A DNA stretch of 64,000 nucleotides from Prostheceraeus crozeri (GCA_907163375.1 CAJQUW010006798.1:62001-126000), one strand, 5' to 3'; positions 32,963-40,869 are shown, counted from the first letter of the stretch. Translations and numbers: made by a program. The notes: a model not told the origin generated them from the letters alone.

Positions 32963-34360
32963 TTAACTCTTCATTCGGAAATGGAGTGTAATACTTGTCA
33001 CAGCATCTTTATGAAAAGGAATCAACGCACCAGCATCATCATAAATTGCAATATCAATTTGTGGGATGTAGTTTGATTTCAGCTTTGTATAATGCACTTT
33101 CTTGAAAGTATGCTCAGATAAAATACTGCAGCTTTTTGGCTGGTATGGTATCATTGCTAGCAATGGAGCTTCAACATCTCCCACACGTACATCTTCACCA
33201 ATATTGGAATATATCTGAAAATAGTTAATACGACGCGATAGCGACATGTCTGCGCTAGCTTTGGTTACAGTACCACTTTTAAAGATATTTTGATCAAAAC
33301 CCAAAATGTCCATTAGAGTTTTATCCATAATTAGTTCAATACCTTTTCCATTTATAGTGAGAGACAAAGTACCTTCTTTTTCAGAAAATGAAATATGTTG
33401 CTCATTAATCACTTCATTTAAACAATCTACAACCAATTTAACCGAAGTAATAATGCGAGGCATCAACACTCTTGTTTCATGTAAGAAACCACCAAAAGGC
33501 TCTACACACTTTCTGTATAAAGATACGGCCCATTCTGTATCAAATTGATTTGGCCTTTCACATGGTAAATGTTGCATATCAGATTTTCCATGAACAGCTG
33601 CAGAACGATGTCGTAAGAACTGATGAAAATCTTTTGAACAAACTAATACTAGATCATCATCATTTAATTTGCTTATTGCAATATGATTAGATGATTTGAT
33701 ATAAGTCAATGTTGCCACTTGTTTGCCATCAACTCGAAGGAGATAATTAAATTTCTTCAATAATGTTTCAGGAGTCATGTTTGTCTTTCTTGGCTTAATC
33801 ACTATCTTCTTCACCAACGTCTTCTCATTTCTTGGAATAAGATCTACATAATAAGCTTCCTCTCGATATATTAACTGTTTATGACCACTTATGTGGTAAT
33901 TAACGTTAAAATTATCATAGCTTGTTAAGGCGCTAGCGAGGTAGCCTAAATCATATCTTAAACTTGGACTTAAACCAACAATCCAATCTTTCTCAACTAC
34001 ATGATGTACATAATTATAATCATCATTGTGCGGAGTAAATTGGACAATATGTTTACACGCTTTATTCAAGAAATCATATATAAACTTTTTACATGATAAG
34101 AGATCTTTCTTTGACCACTGTGGAATGTATACTCGGCACCCCTTTTCACATTGATAAGCAGCTGTACGCCTCATATTAATAGTCATCACCTCATGATCAA
34201 AAGTATAGACACAGTTGCTATAAACAAGTTGAGTGACACCCACTTCCCAATTTCCATTTAGCTGTTGTACATGATCAATGGGAGTAGAAAAGAGTGCGGC
34301 TCGATTACTAGTAAATCTCTTTGTAGCCGCATTGCTAAGCAAAATATGATAAAACGACAT
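32963..34360 (-). CDS. Conserved Polinton protein B with L-x-G-x-WEVGV motif (probable virion component)
   Basis: From ATG 34360 (MSFYHILLSN) this is about 465 residues, intact. It contains LNGNWEVGVTQL near residue 35, a C-terminal FQIYSN...VGDVEAPLLAMIP block and the ending DAVTSITLHFRMKS, all shared with the 31676 gene, so the pair arose by duplication. ATGCAAA stands 29 nt upstream. The divergent PC4-like gene starts only 35 bp away. The virion role is inferred from family context; no enzyme motif is visible. Confidence 0.75.
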   Translation of the reverse strand: MSFYHILLSNAATKRFTSNRAALFSTPIDHVQQLNGNWEVGVTQLVYSNCVYTFDHEVMTINMRRTAAYQCEKGCRVYIPQWSKKDLLSCKKFIYDFLNKACKHIVQFTPHNDDYNYVHHVVEKDWIVGLSPSLRYDLGYLASALTSYDNFNVNYHISGHKQLIYREEAYYVDLIPRNEKTLVKKIVIKPRKTNMTPETLLKKFNYLLRVDGKQVATLTYIKSSNHIAISKLNDDDLVLVCSKDFHQFLRHRSAAVHGKSDMQHLPCERPNQFDTEWAVSLYRKCVEPFGGFLHETRVLMPRIITSVKLVVDCLNEVINEQHISFSEKEGTLSLTINGKGIELIMDKTLMDILGFDQNIFKSGTVTKASADMSLSRRINYFQIYSNIGEDVRVGDVEAPLLAMIPYQPKSCSILSEHTFKKVHYTKLKSNYIPQIDIAIYDDAGALIPFHKDAVTSITLHFRMKS

Positions 34361-34382
34361 TTTTATATTGCTAATCTGCAAC

Positions 34383-34389
34383 TTTGCAT
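34383..34389 (-). promoter_or_regulatory. ATGCAAA late-promoter candidate (protein B)
   Basis: Minus-strand ATGCAAAGTTG, 29 nt before ATG 34360, inside the 35-bp divergent intergenic space. Confidence 0.5.
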
Positions 34390-34395
34390 AACATC

Positions 34396-34752
34396 ATGAA
34401 GACCTGGATTTTGGACTCTCTACAATATATCAGAGTTGATCGTGATGGAAACGTACATTTCAAAAATTCTCATGGTCATACATCAAGAGGAATTACATTA
34501 ACATGGCGACAATTTGTCAACCTCAATGATATCATGAGGGATTTGGAATATTTTGAAACATTAAGATTCATCTCCTTGGGTGATCAAGTTTGGCTTCAAC
34601 ATTACAGAAATGAAATTCAAATCTACCATTCTCATTCCGCAAACTGTTTCTCATTTCGCAAATACAATTGGGAGAAGTATAGAAGATATATACATCGCTC
34701 CATCATGACATTTATTCGTCGTGAGTTCATCGCCCTACTATGCAAATCTTAA
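34396..34752 (+). CDS. PC4-like protein 1 (putative)
   Basis: ATG 34396, 118 residues. The pattern SLQYIRVDRDGNVHFKNSHG followed by RGITLTWRQFVNL and a helix resembles the beta-sheet plus helix of the PC4/p15 single-stranded-DNA-binding coactivator fold; this is inference from pattern, not a firm match. It is about half identical in layout to the next gene, so it is a tandem duplicate. It is divergent from protein B with 35 bp between start codons. Confidence 0.5.
   Translation: MKTWILDSLQYIRVDRDGNVHFKNSHGHTSRGITLTWRQFVNLNDIMRDLEYFETLRFISLGDQVWLQHYRNEIQIYHSHSANCFSFRKYNWEKYRRYIHRSIMTFIRREFIALLCKS
34740..34747 (+). promoter_or_regulatory. ATGCAAAT octamer upstream of PC4-like protein 2
   Basis: Perfect octamer on the plus strand, 35 nt before ATG 34775, same sense as the gene. 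Confidence 0.55.
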
Positions 34753-34774
34753 TCAGACATGACTACCACACATC

Positions 34775-35425
34775 ATGAGTTGGAAATTAGATTCCCTACA
34801 ACGTATTGAAACGGATCATGATCGAAACGTCTATTTCAAAGATTCAACTGGAAATGTGAGAAGAGAGTTTGCTTTATCTTATCGTCATTTTCAATCTCTA
34901 CATCATATCATGAAGGACTTGAAATACTTCTATATGAAAAGACATTCACGTATTGGAAATCGCATCTGGCTGCGCGTCAACAATCGGCGAATTCAACTCT
35001 ATCATTCCCAACTTCATACTAACTTCACATTTCATCAAGGTAGTTGGGAAAAGTATAAAAGGAAGGTACATCGCTCAATTTACTCATTCTTTCATCATGA
35101 AGCGCCATCGCTACACCATCGTCAACATTCTCCGTCGCTTCAGACTCTACACCAAAATCGATCTCACAACATTACACCAACAGCTTCCAAACAGCAAGTA
35201 TTACCCGGGCCGTCCTCAAATGTTAGTGGTGAAGATGAACAATTCACGAAATCTTCAACTCTTCCCAAATGGGACTGTACAGATTCTCGGCGCCCTTTCT
35301 CATTCATCGGCGCAGTCAATGCGCTTAGAGCTACAAAGACTACTACGTCGGATATGGAAGAGGGAGAGGTGTGTGATGTCGAATCTGACTGTGGACAATA
35401 TGGTGATCTCTACTCAATTGAGTGA
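34775..35425 (+). CDS. PC4-like protein 2 (putative), with C-terminal extension overlapping the TBP-like gene
   Basis: ATG 34775. Residues 1-110 parallel the 34396 gene (LDSLQRIETDHDRNVYFKD; REFALSYRHF; a WEKYKRKVHRSI end). Residues 111-216 have no counterpart in that paralogue and lie out of frame over the first 330 bp of the TBP-like gene at 35097. They are Ser/Thr/Gln-rich with an acidic end (EEGEVCDVESD). Either a real dual-coded tail or a lost stop. The function may be ssDNA binding or transcription, inferred from the fold resemblance and the TBP-like neighbour. Confidence 0.5.
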   Translation: MSWKLDSLQRIETDHDRNVYFKDSTGNVRREFALSYRHFQSLHHIMKDLKYFYMKRHSRIGNRIWLRVNNRRIQLYHSQLHTNFTFHQGSWEKYKRKVHRSIYSFFHHEAPSLHHRQHSPSLQTLHQNRSHNITPTASKQQVLPGPSSNVSGEDEQFTKSSTLPKWDCTDSRRPFSFIGAVNALRATKTTTSDMEEGEVCDVESDCGQYGDLYSIE

Positions 35426-35642
35426 CAGTCTATCATTTTTGAAGATTCGTACCAGCAGTTACAGTTTGTGTTATGAACCCGAACTTTTTCCTGCAGCTCT
35501 CATTAGTTGTTGGTTACCTGTGCATGTGGCAATCTTTCATAATAGTAAAGTGATCATTACTGGACTAAAATCTCATGTACAAGCAAATATGATCCTAGAC
35601 TATCTCATTGAGTATGCACGTACCCAGCGGATTGTAAAATAA
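35097..35642 (+). CDS. TATA-binding-protein-like protein (TBP fold)
   Basis: From ATG 35097 this is 181 residues, the size of the bare TBP core. Two direct repeats of the TBP saddle are visible. Repeat 1 has KIDLTTL, NSKYYPGRPQMLVVKM, then LQLFPNGTVQILGA. Repeat 2 has VDNMVISTQL, then YEPELFPAALI, then VAIFHNSKVIITGLKS. The YEPELFP block and the two [LI]FxxxKV-x2-[TL]G strands are the signature of TBP. Of the four DNA-kinking Phe positions, three appear kept, while the first (after PxR) is Pro. A TATAAAAG lies about 42 nt upstream. The stop codon overlaps AATAAA (35638-35643). It would give the element its own promoter-recognition factor; that role is inference. Confidence 0.82.
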   Translation: MKRHRYTIVNILRRFRLYTKIDLTTLHQQLPNSKYYPGRPQMLVVKMNNSRNLQLFPNGTVQILGALSHSSAQSMRLELQRLLRRIWKRERCVMSNLTVDNMVISTQLSDSLSFLKIRTSSYSLCYEPELFPAALISCWLPVHVAIFHNSKVIITGLKSHVQANMILDYLIEYARTQRIVK

Positions 35643-35672
35643 AAAACAATTTTTCCAACATGATGTTTTTAT
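35638..35672. terminator. Back-to-back polyadenylation signals overlapping two stop codons
   Basis: The plus AATAAA at 35638-35643 contains the TBP-like gene's TAA. The minus AATAAA (TTTATT at 35667-35672) contains the protease TAA. Only 26 bp separate the convergent genes. Confidence 0.8.
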
Positions 35673-36130
35673 TTCAAATCATGATAGAACTTACAAATCA
35701 TTTTTTCATTAGAGGATGGATTACATGAAAAGTTTTGAATAATAGATGCAAATCGAGATACATGTAAACGTTTTAAGATGAAGTACAGTACAAAAGCACC
35801 ACACGTTGATGAAAGTGGATGTTGTAGTATGCGTTCATTTCGCTGATATTGACGCGTATGTTTTCTCAACCACTGCTGTGTTGGTATATTTGGAGGTTGA
35901 GCAAGAGAGTCAAATAGTTCACCACGTCGGTCTTCTCCAATAAAGATCGCTTTCCAATGCTCACCGCCTAAATTCTGTGAATGAGTGTTTAGCACAATAA
36001 AGATGGGATAGTGATTTACTGCAGGTGGTAAGGTATCGAGTGAATAGACATTATCGAAAGCTTTCAACGTCGCTTCGTCTGCATTACGCTGCACTTTAGT
36101 CTTAATATCGTCAGCAGTCAACCAACTCAT
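35669..36130 (-). CDS. Adenain-type cysteine protease
   Basis: 153 residues of the adenovirus-protease (C5/Ulp1-like) fold. The catalytic His is in GGEHWKAIF (about residue 58), an acidic/FDS segment follows, then Gln in ILQHPLSSTCGAFVLYF with the nucleophile Cys. The family matures capsid proteins during assembly. Its ATG overlaps the capsid gene stop (TAATG), which suggests coupled translation. Last gene of the long minus-strand block. Confidence 0.92.
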   Translation of the reverse strand: MSWLTADDIKTKVQRNADEATLKAFDNVYSLDTLPPAVNHYPIFIVLNTHSQNLGGEHWKAIFIGEDRRGELFDSLAQPPNIPTQQWLRKHTRQYQRNERILQHPLSSTCGAFVLYFILKRLHVSRFASIIQNFSCNPSSNEKMICKFYHDLK

Positions 36131-37407
36131 TAACGATTATACTGAAGAATCACGTCACGATACTTTGTAATTTCAATATTTGAATCGAAGACTGCATAAA
36201 TTAATACATTGATCGTCTCAGGTAGTGTTCTTTTGAACGTCAAATCCAAACGAATATTATGAGGCACGTTCGCTTGACGATAGGGTGCACTAATATCGCT
36301 GTCAGCAGTCAAATCAAATGCATAAATAGTATATCCACTCTTAAACTCTTTCATAGTCAGTCCGTTGGTGTCATCCGTATTGTAAAAGCCAAAAACATCC
36401 ATAAAATCAACATAACTGCGCATAAATTGATCCGAAGCAAAATCTGGTTTGTAGGGTGGACCAGGATGACTCACACCATTTACACGTAAAGCAATTTCAC
36501 TTAACTGATTGTGTTTAAAATTGAAAGGATTCTTCTTTATATTACCATTAAATGCATCATTTTCAACCATTGCCACCATGAGGAGCTTCGGTGCTTCCGA
36601 TGGAAAGAGGCCATCTTTCATGAAACTCTTTTGATCTTTCGGAATTGTAAAGGTGAGAAGCTTTGTATGCTGAATGGGGTAAATGGCATTTTGGCGGTTA
36701 AGGCCTTCAGCATGCCCTCTAATGACACTTGGATTCGGTACTACTCGACGAATGTAAAGTGCAATATCTTCCACATGAATTCTAAAATTGTCAACTTTAG
36801 CAAATACATTCAGCGCAAATTCAGGCTTATTCAATGTCAGCTTGAGTCGCATGCTGGTATTACACAGTAAAAACTTTGACTGTCTAAAGAAGTCTAAATT
36901 CAGCGGACCATATAGCTGACATACTCTACTATCTTTAATCATAGCAGATCGCTTTACAAAGCCACTGTTTGTTTCAACATCAAATTTTCCTGCTTCATCT
37001 CTGTACCATCCCATGGCTTCCATATGACTTTTTTGTGCTGCTGGATGAAACTGTGATACATGATTGAAATATGATTTATAGGGATAATCGCCTTGACCAC
37101 CTTCCACTTGCTGCTCTCCAATCGTTAGAGAAACATCACGAAGTAATGTAGTCAATGGTAAATTGTTCAGTCCAACTTTATGTGCATCGTCAATAGCAGT
37201 TCCATCTGCTTGCTGAATTCTAAACCTCAAATCAAGCATCGCATAACTCAAATCTATGTAGTCATCACTACCACAAGGAATAACAAATTCAATGGGGCCA
37301 GCATTCTCAGCTGTTCGAGGATGATAATCTACAATACTTGAACTAAGAATATCTGTCTGTATGGCTTGTTGATCGAACAAACAAAAACCGGAAGTTTTAC
37401 ACTCCAT
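36130..37407 (-). CDS. Major capsid protein candidate (F54H12.2-like)
   Basis: 425 residues from ATG 37407 (MECKTSGFCLFD). Conserved landmarks are the N-terminal QTDILSS segment, FVIPCGSDDYIDLSY, a GQGDYPYKSYFNH segment, an IQHTKLLTFTIPKD segment, and a C-terminal IRLDLTFKRTLPETINVLIY segment. These are shared with the Polinton/adintovirus capsid family, annotated in many animal genomes as F54H12.2-like. It sits between the basic core protein and the protease, the usual morphogenesis order. The capsid role is from family knowledge. It is intact, ending one base into the protease start. Confidence 0.85.
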   Translation of the reverse strand: MECKTSGFCLFDQQAIQTDILSSSIVDYHPRTAENAGPIEFVIPCGSDDYIDLSYAMLDLRFRIQQADGTAIDDAHKVGLNNLPLTTLLRDVSLTIGEQQVEGGQGDYPYKSYFNHVSQFHPAAQKSHMEAMGWYRDEAGKFDVETNSGFVKRSAMIKDSRVCQLYGPLNLDFFRQSKFLLCNTSMRLKLTLNKPEFALNVFAKVDNFRIHVEDIALYIRRVVPNPSVIRGHAEGLNRQNAIYPIQHTKLLTFTIPKDQKSFMKDGLFPSEAPKLLMVAMVENDAFNGNIKKNPFNFKHNQLSEIALRVNGVSHPGPPYKPDFASDQFMRSYVDFMDVFGFYNTDDTNGLTMKEFKSGYTIYAFDLTADSDISAPYRQANVPHNIRLDLTFKRTLPETINVLIYAVFDSNIEITKYRDVILQYNR

Positions 37408-37409
37408 GA

Positions 37410-37865
37410 TTAGAAGTTATAGCAGCGTCGTCGTTTAGCGCCTGATGAATGATTAGAGCCTCTGCGACGTTTGCATGAATGCCTTTTGACTGAAGATCGC
37501 ACCTTACCAGCTCCGCGATGTTTCCTCCTTCCTTTATTCATTCGTTTAGGTGATTTCTTTCCTTGAGTAACACCAGCAATGGTCTGCTTCAATGTTTTTA
37601 AACCGCGTTCCTTCCCACGATTCAACAAACTGCTCTTAAAACTTCTACCTCTGGAAAGATCACTAGCAACATCACCAGCAAAGCCAACGGCATTACTTAA
37701 AACATTTCGTTTTAAAGATCTACCGACATTGGATATGAGAGGTGCTACAACAGATTTCAGTGCACCAAGTATGCTACCTCCACGTTGGCGGCGAGCACCG
37801 ATGTAAATTTGTCCTCCGCCACTTACATAGGAGGGTCGTGAATAAAATGAGGCAGTTGGATTCAT
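37410..37865 (-). CDS. Basic core/pX-like virion protein
   Basis: 151 residues. The N-terminal third has QRGGSILGALKSVVAPLI, a GG-site followed by an amphipathic segment as in adenovirus/adintovirus core and pX-like proteins. The C-terminal 50 residues are dominated by Lys/Arg (KKSPKRMNKGRRKHRG, RRRGSNHSSGAKRRR), which suits DNA condensation. Two bp separate it from the capsid gene. The GG dipeptide could be cut by the protease encoded nearby (inference). Confidence 0.75.
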   Translation of the reverse strand: MNPTASFYSRPSYVSGGGQIYIGARRQRGGSILGALKSVVAPLISNVGRSLKRNVLSNAVGFAGDVASDLSRGRSFKSSLLNRGKERGLKTLKQTIAGVTQGKKSPKRMNKGRRKHRGAGKVRSSVKRHSCKRRRGSNHSSGAKRRRCYNF

Positions 37866-37896
37866 AGCTCAAACCCTAAACATTGTTAGTTACAAC

Positions 37897-37903
37897 TTTG
37901 CAT
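37897..37903 (-). promoter_or_regulatory. ATGCAAA late-promoter candidate (core protein)
   Basis: Minus-strand TTCATGCAAAGTTG, 38 nt before ATG 37865. The 11-bp ATGCAAAGTTG also precedes protein B. Confidence 0.5.
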
Positions 37904-37906
37904 GAA

Positions 37907-38995
37907 TCACTGTCGATCACTTAGATGAAAGATGTCGGCACGACGCATCCAAGAGTTCATACTTGAAGGATAACCAGTCCATTTAACAAGACACCATTCT
38001 TCACCTTGCCGTTTTTTACATCGAATGATTTTCTCTACCAAATATGTTTCACTTTCAGTGACTACCTCAATCTCATCGCGGTAAAAGCTACCCTCAATTT
38101 CTTCATTATCGTAATCTTTCAACTTGTAGGTGGTCGGAGAGTCTTTTTGATTAATCCTTGATACTGTAAATACCTCCTCTGTCCAATTCGGAAGGTACCC
38201 TTTAGCAAAAACACTTTTCACTTTTGAGATACGAACTTTATCGCCAATTTTCACATCACTTTTCACATGAGTGCGTTTACGTTGGAATGATTCGCGCACT
38301 TTATCTACATTGTCAGCATTTACATCTACTGGTCTGAGTCCAATAGAACGATGGATAGAGTGATTGTAGGCATGGAGTGTATCTTGTAGAACCTTTGTCC
38401 AATTTTGTGTCAAGTTGGCAGTAAAATGTCGCCACAAGCGATTTTTTAATGTGCGATTAAAACGTTCAACGAGTGCAGCTTTATAAGCGCTCTTTACACT
38501 AAACAACTCAATGTCATGCCTCTCAAATAATCTTGTCACATGCTGATTTTCAAACTCTTTTCCTTGATCACTCTGAATTCTTTTTGGAATGCGACCTTCT
38601 CGAAAAATTGTTTGGAATGCTTTTGCTACTCCTTTCCCTTCTTTAGTTTTTAAAGGTTGAGCCCACGCATAACGCGAGAAAATATCAATGACGGTTAAAA
38701 TAAAATTATTGCCCGAGTTATGTTTTGAAATGGAGGCAACATCACACAAATCTGCTTGCCACTGTTCATCGATGTCATGAACAATATAATGGCGGGTGCG
38801 GTACTTCTTTTTCGCTTGTTTGTGGAGTGTATAGGTAGCCTGACCCTTTAACCATCGTTTCACTTGTGATTGTGGAAGACCACTCGCTTTTGATAATTTC
38901 TTGATAGATGCAAATCCTGCCGGATGTTTTACATCATAATAGATTGACTTCAAACGTTCAGTCGATGACGGCTGACTCTTTTTCCTCCTTCTCAT
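37907..38995 (-). CDS. Polinton integrase with chromodomain
   Basis: I choose ATG 38995 (MRRRKKSQPS), because the frame above it (to 39127) is low-quality sequence overlapping another gene. An N-terminal helix-turn-helix-like zone (GFASIKKLSKASGLPQSQVK) comes first. The DDE core has Asp in WQADLCDV, Asp in IQSDQGKEFEN and Glu in ALVERFNRTLKNRL. An SH3-like C-terminal region follows, then a chromodomain (YLVEKIIRCKKRQGEEWCLV, then KWTGYPSSMNSW). It joins element ends to host DNA with a 6-bp stagger. The frame is intact, consistent with the observed duplication. Confidence 0.93.
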   Translation of the reverse strand: MRRRKKSQPSSTERLKSIYYDVKHPAGFASIKKLSKASGLPQSQVKRWLKGQATYTLHKQAKKKYRTRHYIVHDIDEQWQADLCDVASISKHNSGNNFILTVIDIFSRYAWAQPLKTKEGKGVAKAFQTIFREGRIPKRIQSDQGKEFENQHVTRLFERHDIELFSVKSAYKAALVERFNRTLKNRLWRHFTANLTQNWTKVLQDTLHAYNHSIHRSIGLRPVDVNADNVDKVRESFQRKRTHVKSDVKIGDKVRISKVKSVFAKGYLPNWTEEVFTVSRINQKDSPTTYKLKDYDNEEIEGSFYRDEIEVVTESETYLVEKIIRCKKRQGEEWCLVKWTGYPSSMNSWMRRADIFHLSDRQ

Positions 38996-39173
38996 CTTTT
39001 TGTTTTCTTGCCTTTCTACATTTACAACAACTGCAGCATTTAGCTTTAGCGGTTTTGCGATCGTGTTCACATTGCTTAGGGGTTTCATTATGAGAGATGG
39101 CGCAGCAAGTGCAAGTGACAACGACATTCACCTCTGGCGGCTCATTACATGGTAAGCAACACATCTGCTTCAT
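38958..39173 (-). CDS. Small Cys-rich (RING-like) protein, 71 aa
   Basis: ATG 39173 is two bases after the preceding stop. About 14 Cys/His are packed into residues 5-54 (MCCLPC; CTCCAISH; CEHD; CCSCCKC), with a basic-acidic tail (KARKQKDEKEEKES). It overlaps the chosen integrase start by 38 bp. It may bind zinc; no clear RING order can be fixed. It could be a genuine small gene because start spacing and Cys density are unlikely by chance, but expression is unproven. Confidence 0.5.
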   Translation of the reverse strand: MKQMCCLPCNEPPEVNVVVTCTCCAISHNETPKQCEHDRKTAKAKCCSCCKCRKARKQKDEKEEKESAVID

Positions 39174-39174
39174 A

Positions 39175-39867
39175 TTAATAGTCTGAGAACATGTATTTCC
39201 TAGGAGGAGCTGTTTTACGTTTTCCTTTTACCAGTTTTAGTGGCGATGTAGATCTACGTCGAGTTCTTCCTCTTGTTTGCTTAGTGAGTGTGGGAGGGGA
39301 TGTAGCAGGTGACGTCTTAAACCAATTTGTTGGCATTTTCATCGCCTGAGGCATTGGAGTAGTAGCCACTGTTGAATCAAGTTCTTTCAATGTCTCATTA
39401 TTTAAAGCAAATTTTGGTACATTATGCTTTTTCAATAGTTTAAGAAAGTATGACCAACCAGGTGGAACATAGCCCTGACGGCGCTTTCTACGTGTCGCAT
39501 ACTGAATCAAGTCTTCATAACGTGAAGCATCAATCACTTTATTTTCATCTGTAATGATTTCTCCTCTATCATTTACATTGAGATGGGGCTCAATACTGTT
39601 GAAAAGAGATATGGCATGTGCGCGAGATGCTAAAGGTGTAGCAGTCGATACAGAGTCACGCATCTTATTCTTCAAGTTTTTCAATTGCTCAACAGTTTCC
39701 GATTGTAATAATACAGCACGATGTGGATCTTTGATGTGAACATTTTGCTGATAATCTATTTCTTTCCTATACATTTGATTTGCAAGAGGTTGCTTTACTT
39801 GCTGCATGGCAGTCAATTGTACATATTCATCCTGAGGAATAACAATCATGCGAGAATAAGAACTCAT
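39175..39867 (-). CDS. Unknown Polinton protein, probable virion-associated, 230 aa
   Basis: ATG 39867 overlaps the ATPase stop (ATGA). The N-terminus is MSSYSRMIVIPQDEYVQL. The middle has helical segments and a folded block GYVPPGWSYFLKLLKKHN (about residues 135-153). The C-terminal 50 residues are Ser/Thr/Pro/Arg-rich (TRGRTRRRSTSPLK). A protein with this place and shape next to the packaging ATPase recurs in animal Polintons. I do not know its function. Confidence 0.7.
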   Translation of the reverse strand: MSSYSRMIVIPQDEYVQLTAMQQVKQPLANQMYRKEIDYQQNVHIKDPHRAVLLQSETVEQLKNLKNKMRDSVSTATPLASRAHAISLFNSIEPHLNVNDRGEIITDENKVIDASRYEDLIQYATRRKRRQGYVPPGWSYFLKLLKKHNVPKFALNNETLKELDSTVATTPMPQAMKMPTNWFKTSPATSPPTLTKQTRGRTRRRSTSPLKLVKGKRKTAPPRKYMFSDY

Positions 39868-40481
39868 AGTTTGTAGATAATCATGGGAGTTTTCAAAATA
39901 TCACTTCGAAATCTAAATTCTTCCGGACACTCTTGCGTAAAGTCAATGAATAAGTAACCGTATGGTTTTTCAGTAGCTGCTTGAAAAATTTCAATTAAGG
40001 CTTTTGATCCTCTGGGTGCAACTTGTCGCGCTAAAATTTCAAATTGACTTTTATCTCGCGGATTCTTGAAAATAGCATAATAGTGTGTATTCAGGTCTCG
40101 TGTACGAGCTTCTTTTCCATCAGGAAACAAATTTTGTGTAATATAGATGATAAAACACCTTTTATGGTGTGCTGCGCGAGTGAACATATCTGTAACATCT
40201 TTTGAATTCTTACTTTCTTTTAATAAATCATCCAATACAACAACATCATTAGACTGAAGTTTATCCACTGGAATAATTCCTTCATGTCGAATAAAGTTGC
40301 GACTTTGCAATTCCTGAAACAGCGACGGTTGATAAATACCATAACACCAAATCACTCGATTGATAGGTTCCTTAAACAACTCCCTTCTTTTATCCAATAA
40401 ATTCAGCGTGAAAACAGTTTTACCTGCATGAGATGGACCTGATACAGTCAGAACTTTATCACATTGAAGTCTGAAATCCAT
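39864..40481 (-). CDS. A32/FtsK-HerA-type genome packaging ATPase
   Basis: From ATG 40481 (MDFRLQCDKVL), 205 residues. Walker A is GPSHAGKT (about residues 14-21), Walker B is VVVLDDLL, and a sensor-like YITQNLFP follows. The size and order fit the Polinton/adintovirus packaging ATPase, which pumps DNA into capsids. A perfect ATGCAAAT octamer lies 29 nt upstream in the 31-bp gap after the 40513 gene. Confidence 0.9.
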   Translation of the reverse strand: MDFRLQCDKVLTVSGPSHAGKTVFTLNLLDKRRELFKEPINRVIWCYGIYQPSLFQELQSRNFIRHEGIIPVDKLQSNDVVVLDDLLKESKNSKDVTDMFTRAAHHKRCFIIYITQNLFPDGKEARTRDLNTHYYAIFKNPRDKSQFEILARQVAPRGSKALIEIFQAATEKPYGYLFIDFTQECPEEFRFRSDILKTPMIIYKL

Positions 40482-40502
40482 TTTATTACTTTGAGATTCA
40501 AC

Positions 40503-40510
40503 ATTTGCAT
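40503..40510 (-). promoter_or_regulatory. ATGCAAAT octamer upstream of the packaging ATPase
   Basis: Perfect minus-strand octamer, 29 nt before ATG 40481, in a short intergenic gap. Confidence 0.55.
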
Positions 40511-40512
40511 AA

Positions 40513-40869
40513 TTAACGCTTAGAGCCAAAGATATTACCCAATAGGTTGCCCACGGCAGGAGCTATCATTGGAAGTATTGCTGAAAGGAAACCGCCCTTT
40601 TGTGTTAGAGTTTTCCTCTTTCTTTGAAGGGCGACTTTAGGATTGGAGATGAAACGCAATTTCGTAGCATATCGCTTAAGTAACTTTCGTTGTTTTGGCG
40701 CTAATTTCTTCGTCCTCAACTTCCTCACATGAGAAATAATTTCACAAATGAATTTATCGTTGGCATGTCGTATAGCATTGTATCGCTGATTTGCTTTCAT
40801 TCGTCGGAGAGCTTGAATGGCTGAAGAAAACTTTTGACTTTTACGTTTCGTCATTTTACGTTTCGCCAT
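40513..40869 (-). CDS. Short basic protein with GG site and hydrophobic tail (pX/pVI-like)
   Basis: 118 residues. The first 85 are Lys/Arg-rich and helical. Then TQKGG is followed by FLSAILPMIAPAVGNLLG, an amphipathic membrane-active-type tail. This basic-GG-amphipathic layout matches small virion proteins of adeno- and adintoviruses, where protease cleavage frees a lytic peptide; applying it here is inference. It shares Q-[RK]-GG with the 37410 protein. Confidence 0.72.
   Translation of the reverse strand: MAKRKMTKRKSQKFSSAIQALRRMKANQRYNAIRHANDKFICEIISHVRKLRTKKLAPKQRKLLKRYATKLRFISNPKVALQRKRKTLTQKGGFLSAILPMIAPAVGNLLGNIFGSKR

Noticed and set aside
38996-39127. Upstream extension of the integrase to ATG 39127
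   Set aside because: Low-complexity Ala/Leu/Val sequence overlapping the Cys-rich gene; ATG 38995 gives a clean start.
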